This document shows positions 24,960 to 33,402 of a stretch of DNA of 64,000 bases, in pieces (the stretch's first letter is position 1; every line of letters starts with the position of its first letter). Origin of the DNA: Streptomyces spectabilis. Lineage in GTDB: Bacteria > Actinomycetota > Actinomycetes > Streptomycetales > Streptomycetaceae. Under the pieces are notes generated by a model, which searched no databases, was not told where the DNA came from, and saw nothing but the letters and a program-made list of their open reading frames with translations. Position numbers and translations under genes: made by a program. The DNA is taken from positions 2,552,501 to 2,616,500 of the forward strand of contig NZ_CP023690.1 in assembly GCF_008704795.1 (NCBI RefSeq). The letters are read 5' to 3'.

Positions 24960-26351
24960 TCACTTCACGTCCGCCCAGCGCTTGATCGTCGCGATGACCC
25001 GCGACTGCTGCGGCTCGGGCAGCTTCGCTATGGACGCGCCGTGGTTGGCGCCCGGCACCTCGTAGCGGTACGAGTCGCGGTGGCTCGGGGTGAACTTCTC
25101 CGCGCTCCACGGGTCGTTCTCGCCGTAGATGAACATCATCCGCTGGCCCCGGGTCTTCACCCAGCGGTCGACGTCGGCGATCGTCGCGTTGTTGTACGAG
25201 CCGCGCATGGCGGCGGGCAGGACCGAGTTCGGCTGGTAGATGTCCGGGTAGTGGCGCACGCCCTTGAGGTGCTTGAACTTCAGGTCGGCCCAGCCGAGCT
25301 GGGTGGCGGCCTGGCGGTAGTAGGGGCCCGAGCTGTTCACGCCGAGGTCCTCGTCGTAGTAGACGCTCAGGCCGTGCCCCTTCGACCAGGAGTAGAGCTC
25401 GTCGTCCGTGGCCTTCTTCGCGTCGGGCACGGTGGCGCAGTTGTCGATGCTGCCCGACTGCCAGAAGTTCCACACCTGGTCGAGGACCGCGAACTCATAG
25501 GCGCGGTCGGTGGTGCCGAGCGTCTCCTCGAAGGTCTGGCCGTTCGCCTTCGCGTCCGCCTCGAACTTGGGCAGGAGCGCGTCGCGGCGGACGAGCATCT
25601 CGCGCTGCACGGCGTTCAGGGCCGCGCGGCACTCCTTGGTGCCCACGGTCGCGAAGAAGCGCTCGTAGCCGGAGTCGTCCCGGTTGTTCTTGTCGTTGGG
25701 CGCGACGAACGCGACCACGGCGTCCAGGTCCTCGGGGTAGAAGCGCTCGTGGTACGTGGCCGTCATGCCGCCCTTGCTGGCGCCGGTGCCGATCCACTTG
25801 CCCTTCTCGATGGAGCGCAGGGCCTGGGTGAGGCGGTGCTCGTCGGCCGCCTCCTGCTGGACGGTCATCTTCGTCCAGTCGTCGCCCGCCGCACCCTGGG
25901 GGCGGGACTGGAGGAAGTAGCGGTGTTCGAGGCTGACCTGGTTGGCGTCCAGGAGTCTGGTGACGGCGCTGGTGCCGGAGCCGATGCCGTAGCCGGTGGT
26001 GTACAGGACGGTCGGCCTGTCCGTCGACTTGTGCCACAGCGTCAGGCGCTGGGTGAACGTGGCCTTGTGCGGACGCTTGTGGTCCACCGGCTGACGGTAG
26101 GTCAAGGAGTAGAAGGGGTAGCCCTCCTTGTCCGTCACGGAGACGACCGTCATCCCCGGTATCTTCTCCAGGCGTTCGCGGACGTCCTCCGCCGTGGCGG
26201 ACGCCGTGGACCCGGCCCGTACGGAGTCCGCCCGTACGGCCCCCGTCTGTCCGGCCCCGTCCCGCGCGGTCGCGGTCCCGGCGGTGGCGAGCACCGCGAC
26301 GCCCGCCGTGAGCCCGGCGCAGACCAGCGCGGATATCCCCTTGTTGCGCAC
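24960..26351 (-). CDS. Secreted tripeptidyl aminopeptidase, S37-type serine peptidase
   Basis: A 463-residue exported alpha/beta-hydrolase peptidase. The signal peptide runs MRNKGISALVCAGL to GTATARD. Catalytic residues can be placed: the serine in GTGASKGGMTA, the aspartate in IYGENDPW and the histidine in PGANHGASI. YTTGYGIGSGTSAVTR and LEHRYFLQSRPQG are strong family blocks. Such enzymes release tripeptides from extracellular proteins during mycelial growth and protein processing. The start is the only ATG before the signal peptide. A terminator follows directly. Confidence 0.92.
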   Translation of the reverse strand: MRNKGISALVCAGLTAGVAVLATAGTATARDGAGQTGAVRADSVRAGSTASATAEDVRERLEKIPGMTVVSVTDKEGYPFYSLTYRQPVDHKRPHKATFTQRLTLWHKSTDRPTVLYTTGYGIGSGTSAVTRLLDANQVSLEHRYFLQSRPQGAAGDDWTKMTVQQEAADEHRLTQALRSIEKGKWIGTGASKGGMTATYHERFYPEDLDAVVAFVAPNDKNNRDDSGYERFFATVGTKECRAALNAVQREMLVRRDALLPKFEADAKANGQTFEETLGTTDRAYEFAVLDQVWNFWQSGSIDNCATVPDAKKATDDELYSWSKGHGLSVYYDEDLGVNSSGPYYRQAATQLGWADLKFKHLKGVRHYPDIYQPNSVLPAAMRGSYNNATIADVDRWVKTRGQRMMFIYGENDPWSAEKFTPSHRDSYRYEVPGANHGASIAKLPEPQQSRVIATIKRWADVK

Positions 26352-26418
26352 CTTGTCTCCTCTGTTCCCCGCCCCGTGAGCGATGTAGCGATGTGTGGTG
26401 CGCGGATCGTAACGGCTG

Positions 26419-27585
26419 TCAGGCGAGCCGCGACAGGGCCGTCCTGACGTGCGCGAGGTCCTCGTCGGATGCCAGGCCCGCGTGGTAGAGGCGCAGTTCG
26501 GTGGCGCCGAGCGCCGCCGCGCGCCGGGCGTCGGCGGCGAGCGTCGCGGGGCTTCCGCCCAGGCCCGCCACCACGGTGAGGTTGGCGGCGACGACGGTGC
26601 CCTCGCGCGCGTGGGCGGCGAAGGGCGCGAGCGGCTCGGCGCCCCCGGCGCAGGGCACGACCACGCCGTCGGCCACGGACAGGACGTGCTCGGGGTCCAC
26701 CCCGGCGTTGGCGCCGCAGCGGTAGGCCACCGGGTCCGCGTGCAGGAGCACTTGGAAGCCTGCGGGCGCCTCGGCGCGCACGGCCGCGACCGCCGCCTCC
26801 TGGAAAGTGCGGGCGCTGTGCTCGCGCCACGCGCGCGTGGCGGCCGCCGCCGCGGCGCCGATGAGCTTCTCCACGCCCGCCCAGCCGGGCTCCGGCACGG
26901 TGCCGCGCCACATCGGCTCCAGGCCGCGGCGCACGGTGGCGGCGAGCCGGTCGGGGTCCTGGCCGTGCTCGGCGTACCCGGCGCGGCAGGTGGCGCAGAA
27001 GCACAGCGACATCGCGTACTGGCCCGCCTCGCCGAGCCCGACGCCCGCGACCTTGTCGTGGGCGTGCAGATGCGCGAAGCCGTACCAGCCGCACGACTCC
27101 AGTTCGGCCCCGGCCGCCCCCGGCCGCACGGCCGCCTCGGCGGCGAGGTCGACGAGGTAGGCGCGGTTGTCGGGGCTCGCGACGCAGGGCGCCCAGGGGT
27201 AGCGGTCGCCGTAGGCGTTGACCACGCTGGTGTCCGGGTGCTCGGCGCCCAGGCGGGAGTTGTGGGCGAGCACCACCCAGGCGTGGACGTCGAGCCCGGC
27301 GGCCGCGAGGGCCCGCGCGGCCCGGCCGTAGGCGTCGCCCGGCGCCCAGTCCCCCGCGGGGTGCGGCCGCGGCGCCCGACCCCGCCAGCGCTCGCCCGGC
27401 GGGTAGAGGACGGCGGCGTGCTCCGCGGTGACGACGCGGTGGCGCGGATGGCGCGGGGTGAGGGCGCGGGTGGAGTGGTAGGCCGAGGCGAGGGTCACCT
27501 GGCGCACGCCGAGGGCGGCGACGCGGTCGGCGGCTCCGGGGTCGCCGACGACGTCCCAGGGGTAGAGGAACGCGGCCGCCTTCAC
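26419..27585 (-). CDS. Unknown protein, probable TIM-barrel sugar-related enzyme, coupled to KdgD
   Basis: A 388-residue cytosolic protein with no motif that names a family. Its layout suggests an alpha/beta barrel: AAFLYPWDVVGD, VTLASAYHSTR, VHAWVVLAHNSR, LESCGWYGFAHLHAHDK, FQVLLHADPVAYRC and DGVVVPCAGGAEPL read as successive strands. LCFCATCRAGY offers three clustered cysteines that could bind a metal. Its ATG overlaps the stop of the 5-dehydro-4-deoxyglucarate dehydratase gene, so the two are made together. Role inferred as an additional sugar-acid step or a glycosidase; unproven. Confidence 0.6.
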   Translation of the reverse strand: MKAAAFLYPWDVVGDPGAADRVAALGVRQVTLASAYHSTRALTPRHPRHRVVTAEHAAVLYPPGERWRGRAPRPHPAGDWAPGDAYGRAARALAAAGLDVHAWVVLAHNSRLGAEHPDTSVVNAYGDRYPWAPCVASPDNRAYLVDLAAEAAVRPGAAGAELESCGWYGFAHLHAHDKVAGVGLGEAGQYAMSLCFCATCRAGYAEHGQDPDRLAATVRRGLEPMWRGTVPEPGWAGVEKLIGAAAAAATRAWREHSARTFQEAAVAAVRAEAPAGFQVLLHADPVAYRCGANAGVDPEHVLSVADGVVVPCAGGAEPLAPFAAHAREGTVVAANLTVVAGLGGSPATLAADARRAAALGATELRLYHAGLASDEDLAHVRTALSRLA

Positions 27586-28544
27586 GCCCCGGCCTCCGCC
27601 ACCAGGGCCCGGCCCCGCTCGATGAGTTCGGCCAGGCGCTTGACGTGGTCGTCGGCCGGCTCGTGCAGCGGCGGCCGTACCCCGCCGACGTCAAGGCCGC
27701 CGAGCCGCACGCCCGCCTTGACCAGCGAGACCGCGTAGCCCCTGCCCTGGGCGCGCAGTTCCACGAAGGGCCGGTAGAAGCCGTCGACCAGACGGGCCGC
27801 CGTCGCGTCGTCGCCGGAGTTCAGCGCGCGGTGGAAGGCCAGCGCGAGGTCGGGCAGGAAGCAGAACACGGCCGACGAGTACAGGCTCACGCCGATGCCG
27901 CGGTAGGCGAGGCCGGTCAGCTCGGCGGTGGGCAGGCCGTTGAAGTACAGGAAGTCGCCGGGGCCTTCGGTGCGTACGGCGCTGACGATCCGCTGCATCA
28001 GGTCGAGGTCGCCGACGCCGTCCTTGAAGCCGATGACCCCTTCGGTGCGGGCGAGCCCGACGACCGTGCCGGGCGTGAACACGGCGTTGTCGCGCTGGTA
28101 GACGATGACGTCGAGCGAGGTCGCCGCGGCCAGTTCGGCGTAGTGCCGCAGCAGGCCCTCCTGGGCGGCGACGACCAGGTAGGGCGGCAGCGCGAGCAGC
28201 CCGTCGGCGCCCGCGTCCTCGGCGAGGCGCGCGTACCGCACGGCGAGCGCGGTGCCGTACCCGGTGCCCGCGACCACCGGGACGCGGCCCGCGGTCTCCG
28301 CGACGGCGGCGGCGACGCACTCCTGGTACTCCTCGGGCGTCAGCGCGTGGAACTCGCCCGTGCCGCAGCAGGCGAACACCGCCGCCGCACCCGCCTCCAC
28401 CCCCCGGCGCACATGCGTGCGCAGCGCCTCGACGTCCACGGATCCGCCGGGCCCGAAGGGGGTGACGGGGAAGAACAGCGGCCCGCTGGGAACGCGGAGC
28501 CGGGAGGCGAGGGATGCTGACCGACCTGACCTGCCTGACGTCAC
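27582..28544 (-). CDS. kdgD: 5-dehydro-4-deoxyglucarate dehydratase
   Basis: A 320-residue member of the DHDPS/NAL superfamily that converts 5-keto-4-deoxyglucarate to 2-oxoglutarate semialdehyde with loss of water and CO2. The Schiff-base lysine is about K174 in VIGFKDGVGDLDLMQR, with Tyr149 in DVIVYQRDN; GPLFFPVTPF and FACCGTGEFHALTPEEY are typical of KdgD rather than DapA. AAGGGAGA before a GTG sets the start. It is divergent from uronate dehydrogenase and coupled to the unknown barrel-like gene. Confidence 0.92.
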   Translation of the reverse strand: MTSGRSGRSASLASRLRVPSGPLFFPVTPFGPGGSVDVEALRTHVRRGVEAGAAAVFACCGTGEFHALTPEEYQECVAAAVAETAGRVPVVAGTGYGTALAVRYARLAEDAGADGLLALPPYLVVAAQEGLLRHYAELAAATSLDVIVYQRDNAVFTPGTVVGLARTEGVIGFKDGVGDLDLMQRIVSAVRTEGPGDFLYFNGLPTAELTGLAYRGIGVSLYSSAVFCFLPDLALAFHRALNSGDDATAARLVDGFYRPFVELRAQGRGYAVSLVKAGVRLGGLDVGGVRPPLHEPADDHVKRLAELIERGRALVAEAGA

Positions 28545-28571
28545 GGGCTCTCCCTTAGCGTGCACGTTTCT

Positions 28572-28725
28572 GATTCACGTCCATGTCCCTGAACGCGCCC
28601 ACGCTAGGGCGGCTCTTCGCGCGGGTCAAGCGCGCAAACACGCAACTCAGGAACGGATCCATGGGCTCCGCGCCCCCCTTGACCGCACCGCCCGCCGCTC
28701 CCTAGCGTGTCCATGGATGTGAATC
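28572..28725. promoter_or_regulatory. Mirror-image divergent promoter of kdgD and uronate dehydrogenase
   Basis: Both directions carry the same boxes. On the plus strand TTGACC (28679-28684) and TAGCGT (28703-28708) are 18 bases apart; on the minus strand TTGACC (28629-28624) and TAGCGT (28606-28601) are 17 apart. Flanking them, GATTCACGTCCATG (28572-28585) and its near-perfect inverse CATGGATGTGAATC (28712-28725) lie just downstream of each start site. The symmetry implies one regulator at two operators, switching both genes together. Confidence 0.75.
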
Positions 28726-28800
28726 CTGGACACAAGCACGCACGTGGCGCGCCACTCCCGTCGGCGCCACCCCGCCGCCCCACCCCAAGGAGACCGCCGC

Positions 28801-29610
28801 ATGCCCGCTCCCCGCACCGTCCTGCTGACCGGCGCCGCCGGCGGTCTCGGCACCCTGATGCGCGACCTGCTGCCCGCGTACGGCTACCGGCTGCGCCTGC
28901 TCGACCTGCGCCCGGTCGAGGGCGAGCCCGACGCGCTCACCGTCGACCTCGCCGACCGGGCGGCCCTTCGCGAGGCCGTGCGCGGCGTGGACGCGGTGCT
29001 CCACCTCGCGGGCATCTCCCTGGAGTCCAGCTTCGACAAGATCCTGAAGGCCAACATCGAAGGCACGTACCACCTCTACGAGGCGGTGCGCGAGGAGGGC
29101 GTGGAGCGCGTCGTCCTCGCCTCCTCCAACCACGCGGTGGGCTTCACCCCGCGCCCGGTCGGCGCGGACCCGCTGATCCCCGTCGACGCGCCGCGCCGCC
29201 CCGACACCTACTACGGCCTGTCGAAGTCCTTCGGCGAGGACCTGGCCCAGTTCTACTGGGACAAGCACGGCGTGCAGACGGTGTCCGTGCGGATCGGCGC
29301 CTGCTTCGCCGAGCCCGTCGACGTCCGGATGCTGTCGGTGTGGATGTCCCCCGACGACGGCGCGCGGCTCTTCCACGCGGCGCTCACCGCCCCGGACGTC
29401 GGACACACCGTCGTGTACGGCTCGTCCGCCAACACCCGGCTGTGGTGGGACCTGGAGCCCGCGCGGGCGCTCGGGTACGAACCCCGTGACGACTCCGAGC
29501 GGTTCGCGGCCAAGCTCGTCGCGGAGCAGGGGGAGCTCGACCCCGCCAACCCCGACCACGCCCACCTCGGCGGCCGCTTCTGCACGAACCCGCCAGTGTG
29601 GCCGTATTGA
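28801..29610 (+). CDS. udh: Uronate dehydrogenase-like NAD-dependent enzyme
   Basis: A 269-residue extended SDR. VLLTGAAGGLGTLM is the NAD-binding loop, the catalytic Tyr-Lys pair is in TYYGLSKSFGED, and VLASSNHAVGFTPR is the block characteristic of uronate dehydrogenases, which oxidise D-galacturonate or D-glucuronate to the aldarolactone. AAGGAG sits well before the ATG. Divergent from kdgD under a shared promoter, it should be the entry step of the oxidative hexuronate pathway. The aldarate dehydratase in between is not in the window. Confidence 0.85.
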   Translation: MPAPRTVLLTGAAGGLGTLMRDLLPAYGYRLRLLDLRPVEGEPDALTVDLADRAALREAVRGVDAVLHLAGISLESSFDKILKANIEGTYHLYEAVREEGVERVVLASSNHAVGFTPRPVGADPLIPVDAPRRPDTYYGLSKSFGEDLAQFYWDKHGVQTVSVRIGACFAEPVDVRMLSVWMSPDDGARLFHAALTAPDVGHTVVYGSSANTRLWWDLEPARALGYEPRDDSERFAAKLVAEQGELDPANPDHAHLGGRFCTNPPVWPY

Positions 29611-29711
29611 GCCTCCTCCCTGGAGGGGACGCCCTCGTCAGCCTGGGGTCGCGCCCGGGTCAGACCGTCGGCTGACGTGTGCGAACAGCACGCCCCCTAG
29701 CCTGACTTGAC

Positions 29712-30920
29712 ATGACTGGGACCCGAAACACCGCGCGCGGCCGTGCCGCCGCGACCGTGCTCGCGCTGGCCCTCGCCCTGCCGCTCGCGGGGGCCTCGGG
29801 GGCGCTCGCCGCGCCCTCCGCCCCCGACCGGACCACCGCCGAGGCGCCCGCCACCCGGCCCGAACTCCCGCGCCCCACCGGCAAGTACGCCGTCGGCCGC
29901 GACACCCTGCACCTCGTCGACAAGAGCCGCAAGGACCTGTGGGACCCGACGAAGCCGCGCGAGCTGATGGCGTCGGTGTACTACCCGGCGTCAGGAGAGG
30001 GCGGGCGCGCCACCGCGTACACGTCCCTCGCCTCCGCGCGCGCCCTGATCACGTACTACAAGCTCGACGTCTCGCCCGCCGCCTACAGCTCGACGCGCAC
30101 CTACGCCCGCGCCGGGGCGCCCGCCGCGCGGGGCAGGTTCCCGCTCGTGCTCCTCTCGCCCGGCTTCACCGCGCCGCGCTCGACGCTCACGCACCTCGCC
30201 GAGGACCTGGCGAGCCGGGGCTACGTCGTGGCGACCGTCGACCACGCCCACGAAGCCGCGGGCGGGGAGTTCGAGGGCGGCCGCATGCCGCCGTGCCTGG
30301 GCTGCGACCCGGACTCGACCGTTCCGGGGTCACGCATCACCGAGAACCGGGCCCAGGACCTGTCGTATGTCCTGGACCGCCTCGTCGGCGGGAAGTCCGG
30401 CAAGGCCGGCGAGTCCACCGAGGGGGCCGAGCCGGCCTGGCGGCGCGCGAAGATGATCGACCCCGAGCGGATCGGATCGGGCGGCCACTCCATCGGCGGC
30501 GCCGCCACCATGGCCCTGATGAACACCGACCGCCGGGTGCGGGCGGGCACGAACATGGACGGCGGCATCCAGATCAAGCCCGAAGGCCTGCGCGGCCGCC
30601 CCTTCCTGATGCTCGGCACCCAGCAGACCACGCAGCCGGACGACCCCTACGACTGGGCGGGCGCCTGGCCCCTGATGGACGGCTGGAAGCGCTGGCTCGC
30701 GGTCGCCGGGTCCGGGCACTTCACGTTCACCGACGCCCCGGTCGTACTCCAGCAGCTCGGTGACGTCGACCCCGACGCGCCGATCTCCGGCAAGCGCTCC
30801 GCGGAGATCACCCGCGCCTACATCGGCGCCTTCTACGACCAGCACCTGCGCGGCATCAAGCGACCGCTCCTGGAAGGCCCGACCCCCGGCAACCCGGAGG
30901 TGACCTTCCACCAGCCCTGA
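29712..30920 (+). CDS. Secreted alpha/beta hydrolase, PAF-acetylhydrolase-like lipase/esterase
   Basis: A 402-residue exported hydrolase. The signal peptide (ATVLALALALPLAGASG to ALAAPSA) is clear. The nucleophile serine is in GSGGHSIGGAATM; LVLLSPGFTAPRSTLTHLAEDL and RGYVVATVDHAHEA are the oxyanion and strand blocks of the PAF acetylhydrolase/dienelactone branch, and the late His is in GSGHFTFTDAP. A Cys pair in PPCLGCDPDS may be a disulfide. The ATG lies close behind CTTGAC with no ribosome site, so the message may have almost no leader. Substrate unknown. Confidence 0.85.
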   Translation: MTGTRNTARGRAAATVLALALALPLAGASGALAAPSAPDRTTAEAPATRPELPRPTGKYAVGRDTLHLVDKSRKDLWDPTKPRELMASVYYPASGEGGRATAYTSLASARALITYYKLDVSPAAYSSTRTYARAGAPAARGRFPLVLLSPGFTAPRSTLTHLAEDLASRGYVVATVDHAHEAAGGEFEGGRMPPCLGCDPDSTVPGSRITENRAQDLSYVLDRLVGGKSGKAGESTEGAEPAWRRAKMIDPERIGSGGHSIGGAATMALMNTDRRVRAGTNMDGGIQIKPEGLRGRPFLMLGTQQTTQPDDPYDWAGAWPLMDGWKRWLAVAGSGHFTFTDAPVVLQQLGDVDPDAPISGKRSAEITRAYIGAFYDQHLRGIKRPLLEGPTPGNPEVTFHQP

Positions 30921-30931
30921 TCCGTGCACCC

Positions 30932-30963
30932 GGTGCGGGCGGTGAACGGGCGCCGTCCGCACC
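30932..30963 (+). terminator. Hairpin terminator after the secreted hydrolase
   Basis: Eleven base pairs (30932-30942 with 30953-30963, one G-T) close a ten-base loop twelve bases after the stop. No T tract follows. Confidence 0.75.
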
Positions 30964-31049
30964 GCGAACGGACACGCCCGCCGCGCGTACCGCAGGTCAG
31001 GGCCGCCCCGGGCGGGCACATCCGGGCATCATCGAGTCCGCTTTCCGCC

Positions 31050-31078
31050 TGTTCAGCCCTCTGATCGCCCTGTAGAAA
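31050..31078 (+). promoter_or_regulatory. Weak promoter candidate for the deoR-ABC operon
   Basis: TGTTCA (31050-31055) and TAGAAA (31073-31078) are 17 bases apart, about 60 bases before the deoR start. The -35 is a poor match; the region 30964-31133 otherwise shows nothing definite. Confidence 0.35.
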
Positions 31079-31133
31079 CGTCCCCACGGGCCCGAACGGG
31101 CACCCGGTTCGAGCCAGGGGAAGAGGGAGCGCC

Positions 31134-31895
31134 ATGACGGCGGAGGAGCGACAGCGGCAGATCGTCCGCACGGCCCGCCGCTCGGGGTCCGTCGACGTCA
31201 GCGCGCTCGCCGTCGAGCTGGGCGTCGCGAAGGAGACCGTGCGCCGCGATCTGCGCGCCCTGGAGGACCACGGTCTGGTCCGGCGCACCCACGGCGGCGC
31301 CTATCCGGTGGAGAGCTCGGGCTTCGAGACCACCCTCGCGTTCCGTACGACCATGCACGTGCCGGAGAAGCGGCGGGTGGCGGCCGCCGCGGCCGAGCTG
31401 CTCGGCGACGCCGAGACCGTGTTCGTCGACGAGGGCTTCACCCCGCAGCTGATCGCCGAGGCACTGCCGAAGAACCGCGAGCTGACCGTGATCACCGCGT
31501 CGCTCGCCACGGCGAGCAGCCTCGCCGCGGCCGACCACGTCACCGTGCTGCTCCTCGGCGGCCGGGTCCGCTCCGGGACCCTCGCGACGGTCGACCACTG
31601 GACGACCCGCATGCTGGCGGGCTTCGTCATCGACCTCGCCTTCATCGGCTCCAACGGCATCTCCCGCGAACACGGGCTCACCACCCCCGACCCGGCGGTC
31701 AGCGAGGTGAAGGCGCAGGCGATGCGGGCGTCGCGACGGGTCGTGTTCACAGGTGTGCACACCAAGTTCGGGGCGGCGAGCTTCTGCAGGTTCGCGTCCG
31801 TCGGCGATCTGGAGGCCATCGTCACGAGCACCCGCCTGCCCGCGTCCGAAGCCCACCGCTACGCACTCCTCGGACCGCAGGTCATCCGCGTCTGA
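31134..31895 (+). CDS. DeoR/GlpR family transcriptional repressor
   Basis: A 253-residue sugar-phosphate-responsive repressor. The N-terminal helix-turn-helix reads SVDVSALAVELGVAKETVRRD and continues LEDHGLVRRTHGGAYPVE, the DeoR signature; the effector half has TASLATASSL, LLGGRVRSGTL and AFIGSNGISREHGLTTPD, the NagB/RpiA-like phosphosugar fold. It precedes an ABC importer and a polyol dehydrogenase on the same strand and is the likely local regulator. GGGAGCGCC precedes the ATG. Confidence 0.93.
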   Translation: MTAEERQRQIVRTARRSGSVDVSALAVELGVAKETVRRDLRALEDHGLVRRTHGGAYPVESSGFETTLAFRTTMHVPEKRRVAAAAAELLGDAETVFVDEGFTPQLIAEALPKNRELTVITASLATASSLAAADHVTVLLLGGRVRSGTLATVDHWTTRMLAGFVIDLAFIGSNGISREHGLTTPDPAVSEVKAQAMRASRRVVFTGVHTKFGAASFCRFASVGDLEAIVTSTRLPASEAHRYALLGPQVIRV

Positions 31896-32031
31896 GCGCC
31901 GCCCGGCCGAGGCCAGGACCGCGCCCGAGCGACGCGCGCGTCCCGGGCGACGGCTGAGCGTCCCCCTCCTCATCCGGGCCCCCGCACGCCCTGCGGTGCC
32001 CCATATATCCCCTTCATCCCAGGAGCGATTC

Positions 32032-33402
32032 ATGCGTACCCAGAGCCGACGGAGGCCGCGGCCCCTGCTCGCCGCTGCCGCCGCCGGGATGCTGCTCGCC
32101 CCGCCGCTGTCCGGCTGCTGGGCCGGCGCGGGCGGCTCCGGATCCGGCGGCGACGCCGTCAACGTCCTGATGGTGAACAACCCGCAGATGATCGAGTTGC
32201 AGAAGCTCACGGCCGCCCACTTCACCGAGGAGACGGGCATCAAGGTCAACTTCACCGTGCTGCCCGAGAACGACGTCCGCGACAAGATCAGCCAGGACTT
32301 CGCCAACCAGGCGGGCCAGTACGACGTGGCGACGCTCAGCAACTACGAGATCCCCATCTACGCCAGGAACGGCTGGCTGCGCCAGCTCGGTCCGTACGCG
32401 CGCAAGGACCGCGCCTTCGACCAGAACGACATCCTGCCGCCGATGCGCCAGTCCCTCACCGGCGAGGACGGCAAGCTCTACGGAGAGCCCTTCTACGGCG
32501 AGTCGTCCTTCCTGATGTACCGCAAGGACGTCTTCGAGAAGGCCGGGCTCACCATGCCCGCGCGCCCCACCTGGCGGCAGGTCGCCGACCTCGCCGCGAA
32601 GGTCGACGGTGCCCAGGACGGCATGAAGGGCATCTGCCTGCGCGGCCTGCCCGGCTGGGGCGAGGTCATGGCACCGCTGACGACCGTCGTGAACACCTTC
32701 GGCGGCACCTGGTTCGACAAGGACTGGAAGGCGCGCCTCGACTCCCCCGCCTTCGAGCGGGCCACCCGCTTCTACGTGGACCTCGTACGCGAGCACGGAC
32801 AGTCCGGGGCGGCGCAGTCCGGGTACGCGGAGTGCCTCAACAACCTCACCCAGGGCAAGACCGCCATGTGGTACGACGCCACGGCCGCCGCCGGCTCGCT
32901 CGAATCCGCCAAGTCGCCGGTCAAGGGGAAGATCGGCTACGTGGCCGCGCCCGTGGAGCGGACCCCGAGCTCCGGCTGGCTCTACACCTGGGCCTGGGGC
33001 CTGCAGAAGGCCTCCCGGAACCAGGACAAGGCCTGGAAGTTCATCTCCTGGGCATCCGGCAAGGAGTACGAGGAACTCGTCGGCGAGAAGATCGGCTGGT
33101 CCAACGTGCCCGCGGGCAAACGCGCCTCCACGTACGCCGACCCGCGCTACCGCAAGGAGGCGGCCGCCTTCCAGAGCGTGACGCGCGCCGCCATCGCGGG
33201 CGCGCGGCCGCGCGACCCGGGCGTGCAGCCCCGGCCCGCGCCCGGCATCCAGTTCGTCGGCATCCCCGAGTTCACCGACCTCGGCACGAAGGTCTCGCAG
33301 GAGATCAGCGCGGCCATCGCCGGACGCACCTCCGTCGACGCGGCCCTCGGCAGGGCCCAGGACCTCGCCGAGAAGATCTCCGAGGAGTACGAGGGACGAT
33401 GA
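32032..33402 (+). CDS. Sugar/polyol ABC transporter substrate-binding lipoprotein
   Basis: A 456-residue family 1 extracellular solute-binding protein. Start MRTQSRRRPRP with AGGAG upstream gives a lipoprotein signal ending in the lipobox LSGC, so it is tethered outside the membrane. NNPQMIELQKL, TGIKVNFTVLPENDVRDKI and SNYEIPIYARNGWLRQL match sorbitol/mannitol-type binding proteins (SmoE-like). It is the first transporter gene, coupled to the two permeases by ATGA overlaps. The exact polyol is not determinable. Confidence 0.9.
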   Translation: MRTQSRRRPRPLLAAAAAGMLLAPPLSGCWAGAGGSGSGGDAVNVLMVNNPQMIELQKLTAAHFTEETGIKVNFTVLPENDVRDKISQDFANQAGQYDVATLSNYEIPIYARNGWLRQLGPYARKDRAFDQNDILPPMRQSLTGEDGKLYGEPFYGESSFLMYRKDVFEKAGLTMPARPTWRQVADLAAKVDGAQDGMKGICLRGLPGWGEVMAPLTTVVNTFGGTWFDKDWKARLDSPAFERATRFYVDLVREHGQSGAAQSGYAECLNNLTQGKTAMWYDATAAAGSLESAKSPVKGKIGYVAAPVERTPSSGWLYTWAWGLQKASRNQDKAWKFISWASGKEYEELVGEKIGWSNVPAGKRASTYADPRYRKEAAAFQSVTRAAIAGARPRDPGVQPRPAPGIQFVGIPEFTDLGTKVSQEISAAIAGRTSVDAALGRAQDLAEKISEEYEGR

